Source: DATKMG01 sp041476565
GTDB taxonomy: Bacteria; Acidobacteriota; Terriglobia; Versatilivoradales; Versatilivoraceae
Length of the DNA stretch: 64,000 bases
Assembly (NCBI GenBank): GCA_041476565.1
Contig: JBGOTQ010000001.1
Span: 23,853 to 87,852, forward strand
Direction: 5' to 3'
The notes beneath the pieces were generated by a model. That model had not been told where the DNA came from. It saw only the letters and a list, made by a program, of their open reading frames with translations, and did not search any database. Position 1 is the first letter of the stretch. Each line of letters opens with the position of its first letter. The translations under genes were made by a program, and so were the position numbers. Positions 46,430 through 54,453 of the stretch are shown in pieces.

Positions 46430-47428
46430 GTGAGAAACGTTCTCAAAAGTCAATTAGGGAGCACGGGCCGCGATACTCTTCTGGGGATCCTCGCCATTCT
46501 CTTCTGGAGCACTTCGATCGGGTTTGCCAGGCACTTGACCGAGCAGCTGGGGACCTTTCGCGCCGCCGCATCGATCAATATGCTGGGTGGTCTCATGACG
46601 TGCACCGTTGCCATTTTGCAGGGCATGACCCTGCGGTCTTTGGCAAGGGTGGGAGTCAAGTACTCGTTGGGATGCGGCGGACTCTTTACCGCCTACATGG
46701 TCTGTTTGTATCTGGCTGTTGGATTCTCTGTCGACCGGGAGCAGGCTATCACGGTTGGTTTGATCAACTACTTGTGGCCAGCCTTGACGCTAATTCTCGC
46801 GGTCCCCATCTTGAGAAAACCGGCACGAGGTGGAAGGCTCCTCCTGGGAATCACTGTAGCCTGCCTGGGCATCTTCCTCTCTATCGGAAGTGCCTGTCAC
46901 CCCTTTTCTTGGAATGTCCTGCAACAGCAAGGGACCGCTGTAGTCCCATACTGGCTGGCGCTGGCGGCTGCAGTCCTATGGGCGCTCTATTCAAACCTGA
47001 GCCGTCGATGGGGCACAAACTCAAGCGGAGAGGCAGTACCAGTTTTCCTTCTGGCAACAGGGATCTTCATGTTTTTCCTGACGTTGGGGATTCCTGAAGA
47101 GGGTCATTGGACGAAGCGAGCCATTCTGGACCTGACCTATCTGGCTCTCGTTCCGACTTCTCTTGCCTATATTTTCTGGGACATAGCAGTCAGGAGGGGG
47201 AATTTCGTTTTGGTTGCAGCGTTCGGCTACCTGACACCTTTGTTATCTACATGGATCAGCGTGATCTATCTCGGGGTCAGTGCCAGCCTACGACTATGGA
47301 TCGCTTGTGTCTTTGTCGTTTCTGGCGCGGTCGTATGCAACTGGGCTTTTAAGAAGGACGTAGGAGCCGCCCTCGGCGTATCCTTTGAAGCACAAGGTCA
47401 GAATTCGCCGGAACGCGATGGAGATTAG
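46430..47428 (+). CDS. DMT-superfamily (EamA/YddG-like) transporter
   Basis: A 332-residue inner-membrane protein with about ten hydrophobic spans and two EamA repeats. The first opens LGILAILFWSTSIGFARHL, and the second begins near VPYWLALAAAVLWALYSNLSRRWG. This is the look of aromatic amino-acid or metabolite exporters such as YddG. The only in-frame start is the GTG at 46430, one base after a T8 terminator-like tract and without a ribosome-binding site. Expression from that start is therefore questionable. Substrate unknown. Confidence 0.82.
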   Translation: MRNVLKSQLGSTGRDTLLGILAILFWSTSIGFARHLTEQLGTFRAAASINMLGGLMTCTVAILQGMTLRSLARVGVKYSLGCGGLFTAYMVCLYLAVGFSVDREQAITVGLINYLWPALTLILAVPILRKPARGGRLLLGITVACLGIFLSIGSACHPFSWNVLQQQGTAVVPYWLALAAAVLWALYSNLSRRWGTNSSGEAVPVFLLATGIFMFFLTLGIPEEGHWTKRAILDLTYLALVPTSLAYIFWDIAVRRGNFVLVAAFGYLTPLLSTWISVIYLGVSASLRLWIACVFVVSGAVVCNWAFKKDVGAALGVSFEAQGQNSPERDGD

Positions 47429-47431
47429 GTT

Positions 47432-47644
47432 ATGAAAAAAGATATTCAGGTCGTAGACTCTGTAGAAATGCTGGAAACTGCCCTCCAAAGGCTCCACTCC
47501 TGCGAATGCCACACCATCCCCGTGATCAACAGAGGACAGCTGGCAGGGTTAATCACGATGGATAATGTGGGCGAATTCCTCTTGATACAGGCTACGTTGG
47601 GGGCCAGTCGGAAAGGCCCGGAATTCGTGCTGCAGAAATCATAG
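47432..47644 (+). CDS. orphan CBS-domain fragment, resembles the tail of a site-2 protease
   Basis: A 70-residue protein with a single CBS motif (VDSVEMLETALQRL...CHTIPVINRGQLAGLITMDNVGEFLLI). The ending DNVGEFLLIQATL resembles the second CBS motif of M50 site-2 proteases with tandem CBS domains. The protease body and first CBS repeat are missing. It starts 3 bp after the exporter, with GGAGA before it, so it could still be translated. It is either a relic or a tiny nucleotide-binding protein. Confidence 0.55.
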   Translation: MKKDIQVVDSVEMLETALQRLHSCECHTIPVINRGQLAGLITMDNVGEFLLIQATLGASRKGPEFVLQKS

Positions 47645-47760
47645 AAGGACTACCTTTGGAACAAGACTCCTCGACAAAGGGGCCCTCTGGAGTTTGTGTC
47701 CTTCAAACTTGCAGGGTGACAAGTAACTTTGGAATCCCGATCCTCGGCGAGTATCCCCTT

Positions 47761-47822
47761 CCATTCTGTTGAAGAGCCAAACACTTGTTATCAGGATACC
47801 AGATAACTCACCAACAGAATGG
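47761..47822. repeat. nested inverted repeat (possible cruciform)
   Basis: The 11-bp arms CCATTCTGTTG (47761-47771) and CAACAGAATGG (47812-47822) are perfect complements. Inside them GTTATC and GATAAC form a second hairpin. It lies just beyond the stop codon of the DUF2934 gene on the minus strand, but no U tract follows in that direction. Confidence 0.6.
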
Positions 47823-47826
47823 AGGC

Positions 47827-48318
47827 TCACAATGTAGATGAGGCTTCGGTGGCTGCTTTCTTCTTTCGATTCTTCGGACCTGTGGAATCTTTCTTACGAG
47901 GCTCTGGTTCCGGTTCGGCAATTGACTTCATATCTGGAGAACTTGCCTTTTGCGCAGGGCTGGCCTTCAGTTTGGTTTTAGCCCGGGCAGGTCTCTTGAC
48001 CCTTCTATTGGTTGTAGTAGCAGTATTGGCGGGGATAGCCTCTCTTTCTCGAGCCCTTCCCCCCCTTCGTGTAGGCCGGGCCCCTACAATCCCGGTTGCA
48101 GCCTCAGGATAACCTGCTTGCGCCCGCAATGTGCCTTCTTCGCGGGCAATCCATTCAGACAGAATTTCGGTCTCAGCCCGCTGCCAGTCTTCTTTATCGT
48201 ATCCGTGGAGTCGCCCTCGTTCCTCAAAAATCTGATAAGCCCGAAAAGCAATCCTTTTTCTGATTAATTCGTTGGCAAGCAGGCGTTGCCGAACACTTGG
48301 GTGACCTTCACGCTTCAT
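47827..48318 (-). CDS. DUF2934 protein with basic, proline/lysine-rich tail
   Basis: A 163-residue protein. The N-terminal DUF2934 module (about residues 18-60) shows IAFRAYQIFEERGRLHGYDKEDWQRAE, a short helical motif seen in Acidobacteria and Proteobacteria. The remaining about 100 residues are Lys/Arg/Ala/Pro-rich and look disordered and nucleic-acid-binding. A strong AAGGAGG site precedes the ATG. A small frame upstream (48315-48521) overlaps its start by 4 bp. Function unknown. Confidence 0.75.
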   Translation of the reverse strand: MKREGHPSVRQRLLANELIRKRIAFRAYQIFEERGRLHGYDKEDWQRAETEILSEWIAREEGTLRAQAGYPEAATGIVGARPTRRGGRAREREAIPANTATTTNRRVKRPARAKTKLKASPAQKASSPDMKSIAEPEPEPRKKDSTGPKNRKKKAATEASSTL

Positions 48319-48521
48319 CTATCCTCCTTAAAAGACTCCATGTTTGTCTTATTGATCCATCCGGATTGTACCGTATCCCCCCCTCTCAGCCAAATGATTA
48401 GCGAGTCCTTAGTCCTCGACTCCACCAACAGACGATCGACCATGCGTTTCTCTCGGAGTTCCGTTGCGTGCACAAACAGATTCTTACGCCAGGAACAAAC
48501 CAGGCCAGGACAAAACGACAT
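48315..48521 (-). CDS. candidate small protein upstream of DUF2934
   Basis: A 68-codon frame whose stop overlaps the DUF2934 start (ATGA). Its residues (RMVDRLLVESRTKDSLIIWL) look protein-like, but no family is recognised. It lies in the 337-bp divergent gap between the DUF2934 gene and the gene at 48656. The overlapping stop/start is the main support; a shadow frame cannot be excluded. Confidence 0.25.
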   Translation of the reverse strand: MSFCPGLVCSWRKNLFVHATELREKRMVDRLLVESRTKDSLIIWLRGGDTVQSGWINKTNMESFKEDR

Positions 48522-48655
48522 ATCTCCGGTCAAGACGACTTAATGCAGGTGGGGTATCCTGGATGGCTCAAAGCCTGAGGGCCTATATTTTCAATAGGAT
48601 AGTCTCATGGAACCCAATCTGCAAGGTCGAAGGACGAATTCAATGGGAGGATCCG

Positions 48656-48943
48656 ATGATGGACGCGTTGGCAGTTGACAGATCCCCAAAAAGATTGCAG
48701 AGAAGAGTTACTAGAATGAAACACAAGGTCCCACAGCCTGTTCACCTGCACTTTCAAAACACGGTGACCGATAGCTTCTTCGGCTACATTCAACAAGGTG
48801 AGGAAATCCTATTGGATGTCTTGGGAGTTAACCGGGATGGCACGTTGGATGCCTTTGCTTTGAAGCCGGTTCCTGCTCTGAGAATCGAAAAGAACAAACT
48901 CTATTGCTTTGCCCCGGACCTTAAGTCTTTCTCGCCCTATTGA
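48656..48943 (+). CDS. conserved hypothetical protein (95 aa)
   Basis: A 95-residue soluble protein with a basic N-terminal third (RSPKRLQRRVTRMKHK) and a beta-rich remainder (VHLHFQNTVTDSFFGYIQQGEEILLDVLGVN). The start at 48656 has GGGAGG six bases before it. A longer frame to 48464 is open, but its extra sequence is unlikely to be coding. No family is recognised. Confidence 0.5.
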   Translation: MMDALAVDRSPKRLQRRVTRMKHKVPQPVHLHFQNTVTDSFFGYIQQGEEILLDVLGVNRDGTLDAFALKPVPALRIEKNKLYCFAPDLKSFSPY

Positions 48944-49077
48944 AGTCAAGCTCGAGCCCAGCTTATGGGACCTGTCTGAATCTTTGCTTTTTCGTTTGAA
49001 CCCCGACTCCCGATTGTCTTAGACTTATGACACGCTAAACTCGGAATCTCATCTTCTGTCAGAACTGGAGGGACGCC

Positions 49078-49911
49078 ATGTGGTCGATTTCACCTGAGTT
49101 GGTGTCGGCTTATCATCGGGACGGTTATGTGATCTTGCGCAGGCTCTTTAACCAGGAAGAACTCGAACTGTTGCGCAGTACCGCCCACGAAGACCGACGG
49201 TTAGACGAACTCTCCTTTAGCCGGGCCGATGGCGAAGGGGGAGTCGTCCGTCTAACGTTATGGAACCACCCCGGCGACACCATCTATGGCATGTTTGCGC
49301 GATGTCGACGGATCGTGGATACCGCTGAGAAATTGCTCGACGGAGAGGTTTACCATTACCACTCCAAAATGATCCTAAAGGACGCCCGCGTCGGAGGTGC
49401 CTGGGCCTGGCATCAAGACTACGGGTACTGGTATGAGAATGGGGTCCTGTTTCCGTTGCTCACCAGTGTCATGATCGCAGTGGATCCGGCAACCCGGGAG
49501 AACGGTTGCCTGCAGGTGATAAAGGAATCGCACCAGATGGGGCGTATAAACCACGGGAAGAGTGGGGATCAAGCAGGGGCCGACCTGGAACGAGTCAATG
49601 AGGCTTTGGGTCGCTTGGAGTTAGTCTACTGTGAGATGGAGCCAGGGGATGCGGTTTTTTTCCACTGCAACACTCTACATCGCTCCGACCAGAACCGCTC
49701 CGATCAGCCCCGCTGGTCGCTGATCTGTTGCTATAATGCTGCACGAAATGATCCCTACAAGGAATCACATCACCCACGTTATACTCCTTTGGAGAAAGTC
49801 GACGATGGCGCTATTAAGCGTGTGGGAATAAAGCGCTTTGCCGACTCTTCAAGCGACGTTGCGTTCCTGGATCCCAAGGACGACCGTAGCGTCAAAGAAG
49901 CGGAAAGGTGA
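49078..49911 (+). CDS. phytanoyl-CoA dioxygenase (PhyH) family protein
   Basis: A 277-residue Fe(II)/2-oxoglutarate dioxygenase of the PhyH family. The HxD metal motif WHQDYGYW lies near residue 115, and the second His with the 2-oxoglutarate Arg follows in FHCNTLHRSDQNRSDQPR. It starts YHRDGYVILRRLF, a standard PhyH opening. Members hydroxylate lipids, secondary metabolites or betaine-like compounds. The ATG at 49078 follows a GGAGG-like site. The substrate is not evident from neighbours. Confidence 0.87.
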   Translation: MWSISPELVSAYHRDGYVILRRLFNQEELELLRSTAHEDRRLDELSFSRADGEGGVVRLTLWNHPGDTIYGMFARCRRIVDTAEKLLDGEVYHYHSKMILKDARVGGAWAWHQDYGYWYENGVLFPLLTSVMIAVDPATRENGCLQVIKESHQMGRINHGKSGDQAGADLERVNEALGRLELVYCEMEPGDAVFFHCNTLHRSDQNRSDQPRWSLICCYNAARNDPYKESHHPRYTPLEKVDDGAIKRVGIKRFADSSSDVAFLDPKDDRSVKEAER

Positions 49912-50112
49912 AGACATTCCCCCTTTGCGAAAGTGGTCTGCGGAGGCGCGAATCCGTTAGCTTTTGGCATCAGTATGGCAGGGTCGGGTTGGAAAGATGA
50001 GCCAAGCCAGCTCGAATGTCATCAAGATGATTTACCTGGTACTGTGGCGGAAGATCGACTAGAATAAAGGCTTAGAGTTTCCAATCATTCCTTTCCATCA
50101 ACGTCTGCATCA

Positions 50113-52188
50113 GTGATATCCCGCACATTCGACCTCAAGCCAAAAGTATTCTGGAGGGCCCGCTTCTTAATCCTGGTCTCCATCGTCTTCTTGGTCTTGC
50201 GTCTCTCTCCGGCTTGGGCTGAATGGGAAGCGCTCGGCCCATACGGCGGACACGCCCTTAGAATCCTGATGGATTCCGCCAACCCTCAGAGGCTGTTCGT
50301 TTTCACAAAGAACGGTCAATGCTACCGCTCGGATAATGGTGCGACTTCGTGGGAATTCATCCCATTGGCATTGCCCCGGAACGCAGTGCTGAACGCAGCA
50401 GTCTTAGAGCCCAGGAACTCAGACACCCTCTACATTGGGGTCGCCGACCAGTTTATGCGCGGAGCGAATTCGTTCGAAGGTGTCTACAAAAGCATGGATG
50501 GGGGTCGCCATTGGGAGCAGTTGCCACAGACTTCCAGATGGTCAGTGTTCTCCTTGGCAATATCAAGGGATCGTCCACTGGATGTTGCTGCGGGGACTCG
50601 CACGGGGGTCTTTCGAAGTCGAGATGGAGGAAACAACTGGACACGACTCTCCCCCGCAAACCATCCAGAACTTAAGAATGTCGTCTCACTGGCGTTGGAC
50701 TCGCTCGATCCGGAAGTGACCTATGCGGGGACCCCCCATCTTCCCTGGAGGACATTGGACAATGGGGAGCACTGGACATCCATCACTGAAGGAATGATTG
50801 ATGATTCCGACATTTTCTCGATTGCCGTGGATCGGGAGAAAGTCAACATGGTCTATGCCAGTGCCTGCAGTGGCATCTACCGTAGCATTATCCGCGGGAC
50901 CCGCTGGATCAAAGTCCAAGGGATTCCAGGCTCCAATCGGCGGACCCATATCCTGCTCCAAGACCCGGCTGACCTGAACATTCTCTATGCGGGGACGACA
51001 CAAGGGCTCTGGAAATCCTCAGATCGTGGGACTACTTGGGTAAAACCAAACCCTTATCCCTATTCCATTAACTCTATCGCAGTCAACCCGTTGGATAACA
51101 ATGTCTTGTATGTGGCCACAGACCGTAGCGGGATACTGAAGAGCGAGGACGGCGGAGAGACTTTCAAGGCTGTGAACCAAGGCTTTGTGAACCGGAACCT
51201 GACCCGATTCCTCACGGGGAGTCGGTTCTACACTTGTAGTGTATACGATGGCGAATTTGGTGGAGTCTTTTCCAGCGAGGATGAGGGACATTCCTGGGAG
51301 TTGATTGCCGACCACAATGCCCTTCTGGGGAAGAATATCATCTCCCTGGCTGTTTCACCCACAGACCCTAGTCTGGTTGTTGCGGGGACCTACGAGGGCA
51401 TGATGAAATCCCATGACGGGGGAATCACTTGGGAATTCATCCCAGGCAGCAGTTCCAGTTGGGGGCGAGCAAGCAATCCTCCGGTGGCGTCTCGAAACAA
51501 ACCGGAGTCCAAGGTACGCATGGTTCCCGAAATCGCCTTGCTTCGGAATACTATCCGATTTAATGACTTGGGCTTTTCCATGGCCGTCCCCGGGGTCCTT
51601 TATGCTGCCAGTTCAGCTGGCCTCTTCAGAAGTGTCGACGATGGAGAGTCTTGGGGGCGAGCCTCGAACTTAGGGACACGTGACGTCTCCAGGATAATCA
51701 TTCATCCTACAGATCCCAACTGGCTGATGATCTTGACTGGTGGCGATCTGATGATCTCCGCGAACCAGGGGAGAAGCTGGAACACCGCCGCCTTCGGGGT
51801 ACAGGGGATTCAGATCTACAATTTCGCTTTTTCACTACAAGGTGCCGGGAAAGTATGGGCCGGGACTTCCCACGGACTCTTCCAATCCTCGGACGGGGGG
51901 AGAACGTGGACTCGAAAGAACGACGGACTCCCTTTTGTCCCCATTCATAATATCTACGTGACGCCGCAGAATCCTAATCTTGTCTTCGTGCAATCAAACG
52001 GGTCCAATCAAGTCTATCGCTCGGTTGATGGGGGCGACACTTGGGAGCGCTTCGACAGTCGCGGCCTTGAAGGCATCTCTGTGCAGGCCTTCTCCCCATC
52101 CTCGAACGGAGGAGCGGACCTATGGGTGCTCTCGGAAAACCGGGGCATCTTTCGTTACCGGTTTCAGTCGCGTGTCGCCACAAAGTAG
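50113..52188 (+). CDS. secreted BNR-repeat / sortilin-type beta-propeller protein
   Basis: A 691-residue exported protein. A signal peptide (hydrophobic LILVSIVFLVLRL) ends near residue 37 at AWAEW. The body is a series of about ten BNR/Asp-box repeats of the type SDNGATSWE, SMDGGRHWE, SRDGGNNW, SSDRGTTW, SEDGGETF, SHDGGITWE, VDDGESWG, SSDGGRTW and VDGGDTWE. These build a beta-propeller as in sialidases, Ycf48 and sortilin. No glycosidase active-site pattern was seen. The start is GTG at 50113. It is likely a surface binding or assembly protein. Confidence 0.8.
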   Translation: MISRTFDLKPKVFWRARFLILVSIVFLVLRLSPAWAEWEALGPYGGHALRILMDSANPQRLFVFTKNGQCYRSDNGATSWEFIPLALPRNAVLNAAVLEPRNSDTLYIGVADQFMRGANSFEGVYKSMDGGRHWEQLPQTSRWSVFSLAISRDRPLDVAAGTRTGVFRSRDGGNNWTRLSPANHPELKNVVSLALDSLDPEVTYAGTPHLPWRTLDNGEHWTSITEGMIDDSDIFSIAVDREKVNMVYASACSGIYRSIIRGTRWIKVQGIPGSNRRTHILLQDPADLNILYAGTTQGLWKSSDRGTTWVKPNPYPYSINSIAVNPLDNNVLYVATDRSGILKSEDGGETFKAVNQGFVNRNLTRFLTGSRFYTCSVYDGEFGGVFSSEDEGHSWELIADHNALLGKNIISLAVSPTDPSLVVAGTYEGMMKSHDGGITWEFIPGSSSSWGRASNPPVASRNKPESKVRMVPEIALLRNTIRFNDLGFSMAVPGVLYAASSAGLFRSVDDGESWGRASNLGTRDVSRIIIHPTDPNWLMILTGGDLMISANQGRSWNTAAFGVQGIQIYNFAFSLQGAGKVWAGTSHGLFQSSDGGRTWTRKNDGLPFVPIHNIYVTPQNPNLVFVQSNGSNQVYRSVDGGDTWERFDSRGLEGISVQAFSPSSNGGADLWVLSENRGIFRYRFQSRVATK

Positions 52189-52386
52189 AATCACCAATTT
52201 GTAGGAATACTTCTGCCTAGCGATTCCACTTATTCCTCCTCTCACAGTTTATCAGGGCCTCCGGCTCGGCTTAACTTGAATGGGCCGAGGGTATCAGGGG
52301 AAATCACCCTTAAACTGTGCAGCATTTGCATTCCTTTTGTTCAGGCCTGCGTATAAAGGTGATGGGCGGAGAAGGGCAGCTGGAAG

Positions 52387-52923
52387 ATGGACTTGGGTGA
52401 AGAAACTCTGACTAAGGCTGTGAGGGGCGATCAGGCGGCCTTTGCCGCAATTGTGCGCCATCATAAATCTATGGTTTACAGCATTGCCTACCACTTCCTC
52501 CACGAAAGCTGGCAGGCTGAGGAACTGGCGCAAGACGTCTTTCTCCAGCTCTTTCAAAATCTGAAGAAAATTGAATCCTCAGCCCACCTGACCTTCTGGC
52601 TCCGCCGAGTGACCAGCCATCGTTGCATCGATTGGAATCGGCGACAGAGCCTTCGGCCGAGGGTCAGTTTGGAGGAATTGCCTGAGCCGGCGGCTCCGGA
52701 AGTGAGGAGCGATCCACTGCTGGCACGACGGTTGCGTCAGTTAGTGTCCAACCTTCCAGAAAAGTCGCGCCTGATCATCGCCCTTAGATATCAGGAGGAC
52801 TTGCAGTTGGCGGAAATAGCTGAAATCCTGGATATTCCCTTAAACACCGTTAAGAGCCACCTGCAGCGATCACTGGCCAAACTGGAGGAACAATTGACAA
52901 GTACGGAGAAGTTACCGGTATGA
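52387..52923 (+). CDS. ECF RNA polymerase sigma factor
   Basis: A 178-residue sigma-70 family factor of the extracytoplasmic-function type. Region 2 (about residues 22-90) has HHKSMVYSIAYHFL, AEELAQDVFLQLF and FWLRRVTSHRCIDWNRR. Region 4 (about 120-170) has LPEKSRLIIALRY and an HTH (LAEIAEILDIPLNTVKSHLQRSLAKL). Its stop overlaps the next gene's start in ATGA. It should read promoters of a stress or envelope regulon and be held by the membrane protein that follows. Confidence 0.95.
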   Translation: MDLGEETLTKAVRGDQAAFAAIVRHHKSMVYSIAYHFLHESWQAEELAQDVFLQLFQNLKKIESSAHLTFWLRRVTSHRCIDWNRRQSLRPRVSLEELPEPAAPEVRSDPLLARRLRQLVSNLPEKSRLIIALRYQEDLQLAEIAEILDIPLNTVKSHLQRSLAKLEEQLTSTEKLPV

Positions 52924-53276
52924 ATCCCTTGGAAGAACGATTGATTGAGTCACTCCGTCGTAAGGATCCTTCTCCTGGTTTTGAGCAGAAGGTCCTTTCA
53001 AGGATCGCAACCCAGACCGTCCCCAGAGCTGGACTATGGCAAAGAATGTTAACGGGCCTCACCATTCCTCGTTACCGCTTGACGACAGTGGGTCTGACGG
53101 CGGCTTTGCTGATCTCGGTAGGAGTTGCCGGTTATTACCAAGAGCAACGCAAGAGGGCAGAAGGAGAGGCGGCCAAATCCCAGGTCATGTTGGCTCTTCA
53201 GATTGCCAGCAACCGTCTCAATCAGGCCCAGAAAGCGGTTCTTGGAAGGGGGAATCGATCCCCTTCGCGAGACTGA
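52920..53276 (+). CDS. small membrane protein, probable anti-sigma factor
   Basis: A 118-residue protein with a short cytosolic N terminus (EERLIESLRRKDPSPGFEQKVL), one membrane span (about residues 55-75) and a charged coiled tail. It has no HxxxCxxC zinc motif, so it is not a ZAS-type anti-sigma factor. Its translation is coupled to the ECF sigma gene (ATGA). Position and topology suggest it holds that sigma factor at the membrane; sequence similarity does not prove it. Confidence 0.65.
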   Translation: MNPLEERLIESLRRKDPSPGFEQKVLSRIATQTVPRAGLWQRMLTGLTIPRYRLTTVGLTAALLISVGVAGYYQEQRKRAEGEAAKSQVMLALQIASNRLNQAQKAVLGRGNRSPSRD

Positions 53277-53337
53277 CAAAGATGTCCGGTTTCGTGATCA
53301 AAGCCAGTCAAGGAACGAATCAGGAGGTTAGGAAAAC

Positions 53338-53928
53338 ATGGCACTCGCTAACTGTATCAAAATGATTTTATTAGTCACCGTCTTATTTATCTTGGGCCTC
53401 AACCCGCTATCAGCTCAAGAGGCTAGACTGAAAATTAGTTATCTCGACAAACTTGCTGCCAAAGCCGATCAAACCGTGGACGTGAATCTCGACGCCTCTC
53501 TCCTGCAATTGGCTGCCAAGTTCCTTTCCAGTTCGAAGCCTGATGAAGCTAAGGCTAAGGAGTTGATTGGTGGTTTGAAAGGAGTCTATGTCCGTAGTTT
53601 CGAGTTTGACAGTGACGATGCCTACTCCAGCGAAGACGTCAATGCCATCCGGACTCAACTTCAGACACCCGGATGGGTGAGGATGGTCGGTGTACGGAGC
53701 AAACACAACAAAGAGAATATAGAGGTTTTCACATCGACTCAGGGGGAAAAGATCAACGGTCTTACCATCATCAGCGCAGAGCCTCGAGAATTGACGGTCA
53801 TCAATATTGTTGGGACGATCGACTTGGATAAGCTTAGCCGGCTGGAGGGTCAGTTTGGGATTCCGAAAATGGGTCTGGAACCCGGCGAACCACCAAGAAA
53901 AGATAAGGCGACAAAACCCAAGGAGTGA
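53338..53928 (+). CDS. DUF4252 protein, secreted
   Basis: A 196-residue exported protein. A signal peptide (hydrophobic MILLVTVLFILGLNPL) ends near residue 25. The DUF4252 core has LKISYLDKLAAKADQTVDVNLD, GVYVRSFEFDSDDAY and a C-terminal strand with GTIDLDKLSRLEGQFG. DUF4252 proteins often accompany ECF sigma genes in Bacteroidetes and Acidobacteria. The domain may respond to envelope state; function unknown. The next gene starts 6 bp later. Confidence 0.8.
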   Translation: MALANCIKMILLVTVLFILGLNPLSAQEARLKISYLDKLAAKADQTVDVNLDASLLQLAAKFLSSSKPDEAKAKELIGGLKGVYVRSFEFDSDDAYSSEDVNAIRTQLQTPGWVRMVGVRSKHNKENIEVFTSTQGEKINGLTIISAEPRELTVINIVGTIDLDKLSRLEGQFGIPKMGLEPGEPPRKDKATKPKE

Positions 53929-53934
53929 TTTGGA

Positions 53935-54453
53935 ATGCACAGACGCTTTCAGATTGCCCTTCTCTTCCTTGTTATCTCCTCAGTGCCCATAACGACACCG
54001 GCGGGTAGCTGGGAATTCAAACAATTGGTCCAATCCTTAGAGACACAACACCACGGCAAACGAACACGGGTCCCCATGTGGCGGTTGCTCAGGCCGATGC
54101 TAAAAGTCGGGGCTCCAGCAGGGGTCAAAACCGTAGATGTGGCCATCTTTGAAGATCAGGGCTACTTCAACTCGGGCGCTGCCGCCCGATTCGAAGTGGA
54201 TTTGGAGAGAATCTTCGGACCCGGTTGGCAGCCGATGGTTCGTTCACTGTCACGGCGCGATGGAGAACGGACCTGGATATATGCCAGACCGCAGGGGAAG
54301 GATCTTCACCTCATGATCCTGACCCAAGAGCCGGATAATGCCGTGGTGATAGAGGCTCGCCTCCGTCCGCAAAGCCTGGGGAAATGGCTGGAAAACCCCG
54401 CCGACTTAGGCCTATCGACGGACTCCAAGAATACGGATGATCCCGACAAATAA
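53935..54453 (+). CDS. secreted hypothetical protein in the sigma/DUF4252 operon
   Basis: A 172-residue exported protein with a signal peptide (IALLFLVISSVPI) ending near residue 24. The body is an alpha/beta domain with TVDVAIFEDQGYF, WQPMVRSLSRRDGERTWIYARP and LMILTQEPDNAVVIEA, a layout similar to the DUF4252 neighbour. It may be a diverged DUF4252 copy, but I cannot show that by eye. Its end overlaps the following gene if that gene starts at 54437. Confidence 0.6.
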   Translation: MHRRFQIALLFLVISSVPITTPAGSWEFKQLVQSLETQHHGKRTRVPMWRLLRPMLKVGAPAGVKTVDVAIFEDQGYFNSGAAARFEVDLERIFGPGWQPMVRSLSRRDGERTWIYARPQGKDLHLMILTQEPDNAVVIEARLRPQSLGKWLENPADLGLSTDSKNTDDPDK

